In this document: piece by piece, positions 18,701 through 29,137 of the stretch
How positions within the stretch are numbered: the stretch's first letter is position 1
Layout of the letters: each line of letters begins with the position of its first letter
DNA from: Rhizophagus irregularis
Lineage: Eukaryota; Glomeromycota; Glomeromycetes; Glomerales; Glomeraceae
NCBI RefSeq assembly: GCF_026210795.1
Contig: NC_089452.1
Span: forward strand, 2,418,001-2,482,000
DNA length: 64,000 nucleotides
Direction of reading: 5' to 3'
Position numbers and translations under genes: made by a program
Notes under the pieces: model-generated
Databases searched by the model: none
The model's input: the letters and a program-made list of their open reading frames with translations, nothing else
What the model was told of the DNA's origin: nothing

Positions 18701-19010
18701 GTATAGGTATCATCTCGAGTAAAGGTTCGCATTCCATTGCATTATTATCGTCAGTATATTGTCCAACATCAGAAGGCCCAGCCTCTTGATAATCATCACC
18801 AAAATTATTAGATGGATTAGCATTAGAAGGCTCAGCTTCTTGATAATTGTTACTAAAATTATTATTCGCATAAGATATATTATATTTTAACCCATGTTTA
18901 GTTTTCGTTCTTGGGTCCACTAACTTGCCATTACATTCTTTACAAAAGCAGTATACTTTAGTTCTTATTCTTGTTCTATTAGATTTGGCAACAGCTCGAG
19001 GGTTAGACAT
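15748..19010 (-). CDS. Tnp2/Plavaka-like transposase (copy A), C-terminus frameshifted
   Basis: The minus-strand ATG is at 19010. Exon 1 spans 19010-16679, the 87-nt intron GTATGA..CATAG spans 16678-16592, and exon 2 spans 16591-16104; together 939 residues. Splicing joins FERMNGILG to SYKNSKRNIEP in frame. N-terminal CFCKECNGKL..H and CNKCHKLY...C form possible zinc sites. Residues ~125-215 are strongly acidic. The RNase-H-fold candidates are Asp422 (LNMDWFQP), Asp609 (DPMHCLFLG) and Glu771 (FERMNG). After RIG the frame stops, but a missing base would continue it another ~120 residues (VDP.YPGQVQ-type end with LALVKWYRPA and EYMAVIPLN) to 15748. The same break exists in copy B. Copy A also differs by Tyr, Lys and Arg where copy B has Asp, Glu and Gly just before Asp422. 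Confidence 0.75.
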
Positions 19011-19016
19011 TTTTTT

Positions 19017-19098
19017 ATCTAGAAAATTTTTTGAAAATTTTTTTTTATATAGGAAATTTTTTTGAAAAATTTTTTTATCTAGGAAATTTTTTGAGATC
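19017..19098. repeat. A/T-tract tandem repeat before transposase (copy A)
   Basis: Three imperfect copies of TCTAGGAAATTTTTTGA spaced about 35 bp lie immediately upstream of the transposase ATG on its strand. They probably form its promoter or leader. The mirror set lies at 40576-40657. Confidence 0.5.
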
Positions 19099-19409
19099 CT
19101 GAATTAATATTAAAGGTTAATTTCTGATTCACAAAAAGCCGCTAGATACTTATTAAAGTGAAACAATCAGCCACATTTTTTTAATTTGTATTAATTATAA
19201 TATTACAAATATTTACTCAAAATCTTTCGGGATTTTAACCAATTTATATATATATGATTGGAAAATACCACCTGACAGGCACTTTTGCGCCTCTCCCACC
19301 CCCTAAAATATAGCATAATGAATGTTATTAGCCATTTTTAGCAATAATACATGCTTTATTCATCGAATTATAAATTCCGAGATTAGCCAGAAAGATTATT
19401 TTCGCAAAA

Positions 19410-19827
19410 ATGGGCAAACCATCGTTGAATTCTCGCAAATCCTCGCGAAATCGCAAAAAAAAATAGAAGAGAGCGAATGCTAAAGGAATTAAAGGGGTAG
19501 GATAAGGAAGTTGCCGATTTGCAAGTCCAGTTGCTGGACTTTAAAAAAGTTGTGTACGATTCGGGAGAGAAATTACTTAATAAGTTGGAGAAAAGTTCCC
19601 GTGAAAACAATAATTTGGTGGAGTGGTTAAAAATATACGACGAAAAAATAAAAGACTATGAAAAAGAAATTTATGATTTAAATTTACGATTATATTTTTC
19701 GCAACAACATCAACAAACGCAGCCGCAACAACAATCGCAACAACAATCGCAACAACAATCGCAACAACAATCGCAATCACCTACATTTAGCAGCTTATCA
19801 GAATACTTCAAATTTCACAAGTCATGA
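19410..19827 (+). pseudogene. Coiled-coil, poly-Gln accessory gene with premature stops (copy A)
   Basis: The ATG at 19410 gives MGKPSLNSRKSSRNRKKK and then a stop after an A9 run. A frame shift restores RMLKELKG, followed by TAG (19498-19500), then an open frame to TGA at 19825-19827. That frame encodes a long amphipathic helix (VADLQVQLLDFKKVV..EKLLNKLE, IYDEKIKDYEKEIYDLNLRL) of coiled-coil type and a tail of (QQQS) repeats from a 12-nt microsatellite. Both stops are shared with copy B, so the damage predates the duplication. It lies divergently next to the transposase gene. It was probably once a dimerising helper protein. Confidence 0.5.
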
Positions 19828-20596
19828 TTAATCAATTATATTTCATTTTTTCATTTTTTAATTTGAAAATTCCTTTATATTTTGTAAATATGATGTTTTT
19901 TTTTGGCTATTAAACCAGCTTCTTTTTCATAATATAAGATAAGATAATATTAATACCTTTAAAATCGATTTAAAATGTCATAAATTTTGTATAAATCTAA
20001 TAGTAATTAATCATCATACTGCATGTAACAAGTATCTCAACGAACGATTTGTCCATCAGCGCCGAATGATCGTGATAAACTTGCATCTATCATTTTAGTA
20101 GTAATACATATGAACTATAATTTAAACAAAAAATCAGTCTAGTATGGGGATCATCCTCCCTATCGACATGGGGAACATCTCCCTGTAGATGTTATTCATG
20201 TACGCAGGCAGAATGGAACTCAGAACTTTATTACATCAACGATGTTATTAGTGGTTAAATTTATGCGCTGTTTTTTTAATCAAGTTTCATAAAGAATGAA
20301 AAAAAAAATTTTGGCGATTTTGTATGTTATCTAGTTGAAAGATTTTATATTATTTTTTATTAAAAATTAATTGATTGAGTTATTTTTAATCAAAATATCA
20401 AAATCACGTATAAAAGTATAAAAAGTTATTCTTTTATTGCCCAATAAGTACTAATTTTCTGCCTTGGGCGCAGTTTGTTACTACACGTGACTGGATGACG
20501 CATAAGTGTCACGCGCCAGATGCATAAATCCTACAAAATCGGAGGTGCCGATCATGATATATTTGTGTATGTTTACCACGCTTTCTTCGACGATAT
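19828..20596. other. Non-coding AT-rich spacer with a small direct repeat (copy A)
   Basis: No gene is visible. Around 20145-20192 the word TATGGGGATCATC.TCCCT is repeated as CATGGGGAACATCTCCCT, an imperfect direct repeat of about 26 bp. The rest is AT-rich with poly-A and poly-T tracts. Confidence 0.4.
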
Positions 20597-20790
20597 TTAT
20601 ATCGCTTTTTTTCGTTCACATCACAGTTCGAAATATTTCCTCTCTCTTTTCGTTCACATCACAGTTCGAAAATATTTCCTCTCTCTTTTCGTTCACATCA
20701 CAGTTTCGAAAATATTTTCTATCGCTTTTTGCGTTCACATCACGGTTTCAAAAATATTTCCTATTGCTTTTTCGTCACGTATCGCTATTT
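20597..20790. repeat. ~38-bp minisatellite upstream of gene Y (copy A)
   Basis: About five imperfect units containing TCGTTCACATCACAGTTCG and AAATATTTCCT. Short reading frames through it are artefacts of the repeat. It ends 300 bp before gene Y and could contain its regulatory sites. Copy B has a small insertion in one unit. Confidence 0.7.
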
Positions 20791-21089
20791 CGTCGCGTCA
20801 CAGATTTCCTACCGGAAAAACAAACTTCCGTAAGTAATTAATTTAATTAAGTTTAATGATATTAATTGATTATTAATATATTTAATTGATGGATAGCGAT
20901 GTAGTATAAATTTATTGATATGTGATAACGAAGTTAATAATTTATTTTATGTTTATTTTGATTAGGCAATTACGCGTTAAATGATAGGATGATTCAAAAT
21001 ATGTATATAAAGTGCCTTTTTATCTCTTGTCCGATCTTTAATAATAAATACCATAATGAAAAGATTTAAATTTTTACAAATTTCTCGGG

Positions 21090-23254
21090 ATGCATAGGAA
21101 CCTCAATACTAGATCTCAACAAAAAGAATCAGATTCCCGTTCTCACTCACATCGTTCTCATCAACGATCCCATTCACGTTGTTCCCATCGTCGTTCTCAC
21201 TCACGTCGTTCTCATCAACGATCCCATTCACGTCGTTCCCATCGTCGTTCTCACTCACGTCGTTCTCATCAACGATCCCACTCACGTCGTTCTCACTCAC
21301 GTCGTTCACATCGTCGTTCTCATTCACGTCGTTCCCATTATCGTTCCCAACCTCGTAGTCGTAGTTATTCCCAATCTCGTAGTCGTAGTCGTTCCCAATC
21401 TCGTAGTCACCGATTACGACAACAACATATCTCTCCATCCCATTCTAGTTCCCCTATCCGTTCACGTCGACATCATCGATCACATAAATCACAATCTAGA
21501 TCCCACAGTTCTAACCATCATCGATCCTATTATGAAGTATCTGATTCTAATGATCAATTTACCACTCTCTCATCCAAAGATTCATCACCACAAAATAGAG
21601 GGAGATCATTAACAAAAAGTAATATTATTTAAATTAGTCTTAATTACATTTCAAAACATATACCGATTTAACATAATTATTATAGGAACACTTACAAATC
21701 AATCTTCGATATTGCAAAATCAACCTTCCTCTTCAATTACTCTGGCTCTAAATAGCGGTATTATTTCCCTCACGCTCCTATTCTGACTTACATGTAAAAA
21801 AAAAATTTTCAAAATGAATTATATTAAATACTGACTTATAATAGGTGGCGTTGAAAACCAAGAAATTCAAGAATTAAGAAATGTAATCTTAAATCTCACA
21901 CAACGCTTAAATAACCTAACCGAAAAAAATGCTAGTCATGAAGAACCTTTAGTTAATCGTCCCAATAGAAGCTTATCGCCTATTCTTATTAGAGAACAGA
22001 AACGTGAGCTGCCACTCATGTCAAGTAATTATAAGAAGACACTTCACGTAAATATACATTTTTATTAAAATTTATCTTTATTAAATTAAATATTTGATCA
22101 TTTAATGACTGTTTTATTAAATAGGATGAAGTAGTCCATATTCTCAATAATCTTAATCAGTCGCTTCAATTCGACCTATCAAAGACGTACAGTGAACAAA
22201 AAAAAACAATAGAAAGAAAACTTTTGCCAGCAGTAAAATCGGCCATGAATCCTTCTATTGTAGCATATGATATAGAGATAGTAAGAATCATAAAACAATT
22301 GCATAAATCTCGCCGAGAGATTTGGAAACTGCAAAAAGAGGGTAAAATGCCGGAACATACCAAAAGACAACACATGATATCCAGAAGGGATCAGGTATAA
22401 AATTCATTATTTAATAATAAAAACATATACAATTAATTAATTTTTTAATTTACTCTTCAATAGAAGATGTCCCGGCGCAGAAGAGGATTGCAGCACATGA
22501 TATCGACACGAGACAAACTTTTGACTGAATGCCAACCTCGTAACTTAAAATGGGAAGAATTTATCAAAGATTGTATAAAGGCGACTAATACTTCAGACAT
22601 ACACTCGGACGAATGGTCCACAGAAGACGAGGAATTAGCAAACAAAGAACGCAGTAAAAATACAAGATCAGGTCGATTAATTAACAATAATTCAGTAATA
22701 AAGATTTACGACAAGAAGTGGCGGTCGTCGGGAGTATGCGAAGTCGTGATGTTATTAATGAATATAACATTTATGCTTAATAAATTATAAATTTTTATTA
22801 GATTCAAAAAATTCTACATCGATCGGAAGAAATTGGTATTAGCATCGGATCTGGTTTAAGTCGTCCACGTTACCGCTCAGATGAAAATTTTGACAAAAAA
22901 AGCAAACCAAAGGAGAACATTCCCAGTTGGTGGATTTCGTCAAGCTGGGTTGCACAAGAATCCGACGAAGATGGTGATGAAGAGGATAATAGTGACGACG
23001 ATAACAATGACGATAACAATGACGACAATAACGACAAAGATAAAAACAATGCTAGTAACGATAAAAACGACAATAACGTTAACGATGATAATAACGATAA
23101 GAATGATGACGATAAGAAAACCGATAATAATGATTATATTTTTATCGATGACAGCGATGAAAAGGATGATCCATTTCGACTAGTGGTTCCAAAAGAAATT
23201 ATTAGGAGATCAACTACTAAAAAACGTTCTCTTTTAAAAAGTGAAAGAAAATAG
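21090..23254 (+). CDS. Accessory gene Y: RS-repeat/acidic-tail protein, six exons (copy A)
   Basis: Predicted exons: 21090-21618, 21686-21757, 21845-22047, 22125-22394, 22464-22733, 22802-23254. All introns are GT..AG and 67-87 nt, and the joined frame is open for 598 codons. Exon 1 encodes SHSRRSHRRSHS-type repeats, exon 3 a leucine-rich helix (EIQELRNVILNLTQRLNNL), and exons 4 and 5 exactly 90 codons each. Exon 4 contains KKTIERKLLPAVKSAMNPS and exon 5 RRRRGLQHMI..HSDEWSTEDEELA. Exon 6 has PSWWISSSW followed by a long Asp/Asn-rich acidic tail and a basic end. It is paralogous to gene X exon by exon. No known domain is recognised. The mix of an Arg/Ser-rich region, a helix and an acidic tail suggests a nuclear nucleic-acid- or chromatin-interacting protein. 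It may help transposition. Confidence 0.7.
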
Positions 23255-24067
23255 TAAGATGATTATAGCACATAGTAATAATAAATATAGCAAGAATATA
23301 ATAATAAATATATCATAAACTGCAAAATAAAAAAACGTATATTACAATGTGTTCATATAAAATAAAATCGGTCAATAATAGAAAAAAACGGGTAATAATG
23401 AATTACGAAAAAATCAAAAATAGAAAGATTCTGGCTTACTCGAAATAAAAACAGGCATAGATTATTTTAAGTATTGCTCTTACTGATCTATGAATCGGCA
23501 TTTCTATTTAAAACTATTTGTGATCGAAATAAAAACAGGCATATGTTATTTTAAGTATTGTTCTTACTGATCTATATATCGGCATTTCTATTTGTGAGAA
23601 TGGCATGATTATCGCAGTCCGATTTTGGATGATTACTGCATGAATCTGCATGGTAGTATAAGTCTGTTGTGCCAATTTATAAATCGGCACTTATTTTTTG
23701 AAAAATTATTATACGAATCGGTACAATAGGCAGTCCGATTTGGGAGATTATTGAAGAATCGGCAGGTAATATAAAATGTTTGTTGTTCTGATTTAAAAAT
23801 CGGCACTTCTATATGTTATGAATCAGCATGTTTATTTTCATGCCGGCAGTCTGATTGTGATGATATTTTGTAAATTTATTTACAAGTCGGCAGTCCGATT
23901 ATTGTTTGAATCGGCATGATGGTTTAAAATGCGGCATTCCTATTTTTTGTCATTAAAAAGAGGAATTTCTATTTTTAGCAATTCGCGCCATAAAATCGGC
24001 TGAATAAAGCCACGAATCGGACAAATACAGCCAAAAATCGGCAGTCCGATATTTGACTGATTTTTAC
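23255..24067. repeat. Subterminal ATCGGCA / CAGTCCGAT repeats (copy A, right)
   Basis: Non-coding. From about 23440 the words AATCGGCA, GCAGTCCGATT and GCATTTCTATTT recur every 30-60 bp in both orientations. One pair of ~80-bp units (CGAAATAAAAACAGGCATA.. at 23443 and 23525) is tandem. The sequence differs from the left subterminal block but shares the ATCGG/CCGAT core. Confidence 0.7.
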
Positions 24068-24081
24068 TTATTTGACGTGTG
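24068..24081 (-). repeat. Terminal inverted repeat, right end of copy A
   Basis: It reads CACACGTCAAATAA on the minus strand. LINE ORF1 sequence begins at 24082. Confidence 0.75.
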
Positions 24082-24231
24082 AATCCTATTTCAAGAAATT
24101 CGGCAACTTGCTATCCCTTCATCTCTATTCACGGAAAGGTGCCAAAATGCAACAAGCCCGCATCGTTTATGATCATGCCGATGCCATCGCCCGTTTTACG
24201 ACCCAATGGGCTGTTTATTGTTTCTCCACTT
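24082..24231 (+). pseudogene. 150-bp LINE ORF1 fragment at the palindrome centre
   Basis: It matches LINE ORF1 codons for SYFKKFGNLL..CFST (compare 8027-8175 and 56926-57075). Its right edge (CCACTT) continues in frame at 48894 (CTTGTTTACG), so it is the 5' half of the insertion target of transposon B in LINE copy 2. Its left edge is cut by copy A. Confidence 0.9.
24229..24231 (+). repeat. Target-site duplication CTT of transposon B (left)
   Basis: CTT precedes the terminus at 24232 and is repeated at 48894-48896. The empty site in other LINE copies has a single CTT (CCACTTGTTTAC). A 3-bp duplication is usual for CACTA-like elements. Confidence 0.75.
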
Positions 24232-24245
24232 CACACGTCAAATAA

Positions 24246-25059
24246 GTAAAAATCAGTCAAATATCGGACTGCCGATTTTTGGCTGTATTTGTCCGATTCG
24301 TGGCTTTATTCAGCCGATTTTATGGCGCGAATTGCTAAAAATAGAAATTCCTCTTTTTAATGACAAAAAATAGGAATGCCGCATTTTAAACCATCATGCC
24401 GATTCAAACAATAATCGGACTGCCGACTTGTAAATAAATTTACAAAATATCATCACAATCAGACTGCCGGCATGAAAATAAACATGCTGATTCATAACAT
24501 ATAGAAGTGCCGATTTTTAAATCAGAACAACAAACATTTTATATTACCTGCCGATTCTTCAATAATCTCCCAAATCGGACTGCCTATTGTACCGATTCGT
24601 ATAATAATTTTTCAAAAAATAAGTGCCGATTTATAAATTGGCACAACAGACTTATACTACCATGCAGATTCATGCAGTAATCATCCAAAATCGGACTGCG
24701 ATAATCATGCCATTCTCACAAATAGAAATGCCGATATATAGATCAGTAAGAACAATACTTAAAATAACATATGCCTGTTTTTATTTCGATCACAAATAGT
24801 TTTAAATAGAAATGCCGATTCATAGATCAGTAAGAGCAATACTTAAAATAATCTATGCCTGTTTTTATTTCGAGTAAGCCAGAATCTTTCTATTTTTGAT
24901 TTTTTCGTAATTCATCATTACCCGTTTTTTTCTATTATTGACCGATTTTATTTTATATGAACACATTGTAATATACGTTTTTTTATTTTGCAGTTTATGA
25001 TATATTTATTATTATATTCTTGCTATATTTATTATTACTATGTGCTATAATCATCTTAC
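24246..25059. repeat. Subterminal repeats of copy B (left)
   Basis: Mirror image of 23255-24067, non-coding, with TGCCGATT and CAGTCCGAT words in the opposite orientation. Confidence 0.7.
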
Positions 25060-26302
25060 TATTTTCTTTCACTTTTTTAAAAGAGAACGTTTTTTAGTAG
25101 TTGATCTCCTAATAATTTCTTTTGGAACCACTAGTCGAAATGGATCATCCTTTTCATCGCTGTCATCGATAAAAATATAATCATTATTATCGGTTTTCTT
25201 ATCGTCATCATTCTTATCGTTATTATCATCGTTAACGTTATTGTCGTTTTTATCGTTACTAGCATTGTTTTTATCTTTGTCGTTATTGTCGTCATTGTTA
25301 TCGTCATTGTTATCGTCGTCACTATTATCCTCTTCATCACCATCTTCGTCGGATTCTTGTGCAACCCAGCTTGACGAAATCCACCAACTGGGAATGTTCT
25401 CCTTTGGTTTGCTTTTTTTGTCAAAATTTTCATCTGAGCGGTAACGTGGACGACTTAAACCAGATCCGATGCTAATACCAATTTCTTCCGATCGATGTAG
25501 AATTTTTTGAATCTAATAAAAATTTATAATTTATTAAGCATAAATGTTATATTCATTAATAACATCACGACTTCGCATACTCCCGACGACCGCCACTTCT
25601 TGTCGTAAATCTTTATTACTGAATTATTGTTAATTAATCGACCTGATCTTGTATTTTTACTGCGTTCTTTGTTTGCTAATTCCTCGTCTTCTGTGGACCA
25701 TTCGTCCGAGTGTATGTCTGAAGTATTAGTCGCCTTTATACAATCTTTGATAAATTCTTCCCATTTTAAGTTACGAGGTTGGCATTCAGTCAAAAGTTTG
25801 TCTCGTGTCGATATCATGTGCTGCAATCCTCTTCTGCGCCGGGACATCTTCTATTGAAGAGTAAATTAAAAAATTAATTAATTGTATATGTTTTTATTAT
25901 TAAATAATGAATTTTATACCTGATCCCTTCTGGATATCATGTGTTGTCTTTTGGTATGTTCCGGCATTTTACCCTCTTTTTGCAGTTTCCAAATCTCTCG
26001 GCGAGATTTATGCAATTGTTTTATGATTCTTACTATCTCTATATCATATGCTACAATAGAAGGATTCATGGCCGATTTTACTGCTGGCAAAAGTTTTCTT
26101 TCTATTGTTTTTTTTTGTTCACTGTACGTCTTTGATAGGTCGAATTGAAGCGACTGATTAAGATTATTGAGAATATGGACTACTTCATCCTATTTAATAA
26201 AACAGTCATTAAATGATCAAATATTTAATTTAATAAAGATAAATTTTAATAAAAATGTATATTTACGTGAAGTGTCTTCTTATAATTACTTGACATGAGT
26301 GG
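25060..26302 (-). pseudogene. Gene Y copy B, 3' part (exons 4-6 and end of exon 3)
   Basis: Minus-strand mirror of gene Y: exon 3 end 26302-26267, exon 4 26189-25920, exon 5 25850-25581, exon 6 25512-25060. These exons are unchanged by eye from copy A. The gene is cut inside exon 3 by the LTR retrotransposon, so only a truncated product could be made from either side. Confidence 0.8.
26299..26302. repeat. Target-site duplication GTGG of the LTR element (left)
   Basis: GTGG is present once in the uninterrupted copy A sequence (complement near 22013) and again at 37634-37637 after the right LTR. Confidence 0.8.
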
Positions 26303-27694
26303 TGTAAACGGTCAAATATCAAGCATGAAAAGATGATAAAATTCAACTACCAAACGTAATTGCCAAATGTTAAGAACGAACAAATTAATTATGGATTGGT
26401 GTAGATGGATAAATAATTAGCCGAAAAGGATAAACATTTAGGAGGAGTAATGGGAATCCCATAATTTTTATGAACTCAATATTTTAGTAATATATAAACT
26501 AAGCGATATCTATAATGTTGATAAACATTTAGGAAGAGTAATGATCTACATAATGTAATATTTATCAAATGATTGACAAAGAACCAATAGGAAAAATAGA
26601 GTCGATCATTTGCGGCTTAGCGATCTTTAACGATAAGAACGATAAGAAAGAATAATTATAAGCCACAGAAGATAAATTATAAGCAAAACACATAAAGTGG
26701 ATTAAAAGAACATATAAAATAATGTCGGAAAGATTAAAGAACACGAAATAATATAAAAGATAATATGAAGAGATAGTATAAAGATGGAATATAAAAGATA
26801 ACATTAAAAAAGAACATATATAAAAAGATAACACAGCCACAAAAGATGGATTATATCTTTACGACATAATATTTGAAAGATTATTTTAAAGAAAAGATAG
26901 CACAGCCATAAAAGATGGGTTATAAATTATTTCTTTACGATGTAATATTCGAATAATAGAAAAGATAATATATAAAATAATATATAAGATAGCATATTAA
27001 AAGATAGCGTATTTAGAATATAAATAGTATATTAAAAAGATAGTTCAAAGATAATATGTAAAAGAACATAAAAGAAGTATATTAGAAAGATAGTTCAACG
27101 ATAATATGTAAAGAATATAAAAGATAGTATATAGATAGAATAGAAAGTAGCATAAAAATTGTATATATAGAAAGCGGAATTCAAAGTAATTCCACAGTTC
27201 TCATCCACAGAACTCAATAAAAATATAAGTTTCATTTAATTATTCGTTAGTAAAGTTTAATATTAATTAAAGGTAATAGGTTCGCCCTAAACTTTAATTA
27301 ATGTTCGCTTAATTAATTTTAATTGAATAAAATGAAAATTTTAAGAAGAATTAAATATACATTGTGAAAAGTAATGATTCGTAGCGAGAGCTATCGAAGT
27401 TTGAAATTAAAGGTAAAGTGGATATAATTTGGGGAAAATTTAGAGAAGTTAATTTTATTTTATATCGTTTGATGTTTTATATTACTAATGCTATTTACGT
27501 CGTGAACCAAGAATGTTGTCGTTATATATTGTTGTATGTTGTTCGTTGATTATGTTATTGTTAGTTATGTTGTTGATAATTTGTTCGTTTGTTCAATTGT
27601 TCGTTCGTTCGTTCATTCGTTCGTTCAACCATGGGAATGCCCGTTCGACGTGGCAACTCTGTAAATTGATGACAGAGGGAATAGGGGGATCTCA
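26303..27694 (+). repeat. 5' LTR
   Basis: 1392 bp, TG..CA termini. AT-rich, with many AAAGATA words. A GTTCGTTCGTTC microsatellite lies near its 3' end (27590-27627). Confidence 0.95.
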
Positions 27695-27696
27695 TA

Positions 27697-27714
27697 TGGT
27701 GCATGCTCCGAGAA
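27697..27714 (+). promoter_or_regulatory. Primer-binding site (tRNA-derived)
   Basis: TGGTGCATGCTCCGAG begins 2 nt after the 5' LTR. It starts with TGG, the complement of a tRNA 3' CCA. Which tRNA primes cannot be decided from memory. Confidence 0.65.
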
Positions 27715-29137
27715 AGGAAATGATCATCATCACATGATTATTATTACAATAATGAATATGAAAATTTAATTTCGTTAGTAAGTCACTGATAGGTATTATT
27801 AATCAATATTTTATTTTAGAATTTATTTTTAGATTTCAGGTTTTAACGAGTTCAAAAGGAACCAATAAATCAACAAGGATTTAATCGAGTTAAAAACTTG
27901 GAAAGGTGAAAGATTGAAGTTTGAAGTTGTGCAAGTAATCACTTAATCGATAGAAAGCACAAGAATATTTCTTTCGGGAATAAAGTACCTGAGAAATTTC
28001 ATAAGGAGATGTGGAAGTGAAAGATGAATTTTGGAATAAAGATTAATAATGGGAGAACACCAATGCATTATCTGGGGTTCATCTGTGTGGTATGGGTTAC
28101 CTCTGAGCTTGAATTTTGGATAAATGCTCGAGATTGGAAAATTTTTATTCTTCGACATTAAAGATTATAACGTATGGGTTACGTCAAATCTGGATACCCA
28201 GCTCAATAATGCGCAAATTGCTTTGGGGACGGGGAATGAAAATTGTAAAGACACCTACTATCAAGAAACATTGAATGGATAAAATAGGACAAACCTGTAA
28301 ACTATCATGCTTTTACCCAATGGGAAAGAGATAGAGATAAGCCCAGTATAGGTCCACTAATTTGAGGAAAGATAAGTTGGTTTAGATGAGTTTTATGGAT
28401 AGCTGATGACTTTTGAAACCGGATTTTGGAAGGTTAGATTCACCCGTTAAGAGACAAGTCGGCCAACGAAGGAGGAAAAATGGATACGTTGTATTGTTAC
28501 AGGTCCTAGGCTACATTTCAGATGAAGGTTCCTGGTGTAGTGTCCTAGTTCACGCTCTCATTACAATATTCCGTTAAAAGAAGATAAAATAGAAGGATAT
28601 TTACACATTAACGAGCCGTATAATGAACATTACGTGCAGTATTTAATAATAGAGTAAAATCCGAAAAGAAGGACATTTATTAAAAAGAAGAACATTTATT
28701 TGAAAAAGAACATTTATTTGAAAAGAAGGACATTTATCTGAAAAGAACGACATTTTGTGCGTTATAGATTAATTTATATAATATAGAATATATAGAGCAA
28801 GAAGGATTTATGTGGATGATAAGAAAGATGTGATATGTGAAATTATGGATATCGGTGACAAAAGATAAACTTTGTGGCGCAGTAAAAACCTCCGCAGTCT
28901 GAGGAGATCGTGGACTTAGAATAATTTTTGAAATTTTGAGGCGCAGCAAAAAATTAATAATAGAATATGGAGTAGTAAATATATAAAATTGAAAGATGGA
29001 ACTCAAAGATTGAAAGAAGTAATCTATTTAAAGATAAAAGAATGTTTAAAAGATTGAAAATAGAAACGATAAGAGTGAAATATATATATAAAAGGAGGTG
29101 AAATTTTAGTTAAGATTCTGGATGAACGATTACAACG
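27715..29137 (+). other. Long untranslated leader of the LTR element
   Basis: About 1.4 kb without a supported ORF between the primer-binding site and Gag. At 28672-28756 a ~20-bp unit, GAAAAGAAGGACATTTATTT-like, is repeated four times. It probably contains the packaging signal. AAAGGAGGTGAAATTTTAG near 29092 is fortuitous in a eukaryote. Confidence 0.6.

Larger units (their letters stand above)
10778..24081. mobile_element. CACTA-like DNA transposon, copy A (13.3 kb)
   Basis: It starts CACAGGTCGAATGA and ends in the complement of CACACGTCAAATAA; 11 of 14 terminal bases match. Both ends carry blocks of short ATCGG/CCGAT repeats. It encodes a Tnp2/Plavaka-like transposase (minus), two paralogous accessory genes (plus) and two small coiled-coil genes. 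It is flanked by ORF2 of LINE copy 1 on the left and ORF1 of LINE copy 2 on the right, without target duplication, so it is not a simple insertion. The Repbase-type superfamily assignment is inference. Confidence 0.8.

Noticed and set aside
20506-20841. Overlapping ORFs rich in Phe/Ser/His over the minisatellite
   Set aside because: The repeat unit is open in several frames; there is no splice context, no conserved start, and indels differ between the two copies.
28000-29100. Short ORFs in the LTR element leader
   Set aside because: Small, mostly antisense, without recognisable motifs; consistent with a long untranslated leader.
29092-29100. Shine-Dalgarno-like AGGAGGTG before Gag
   Set aside because: The element is in a eukaryotic genome; the purine-rich word is expected from its A/G-rich composition.
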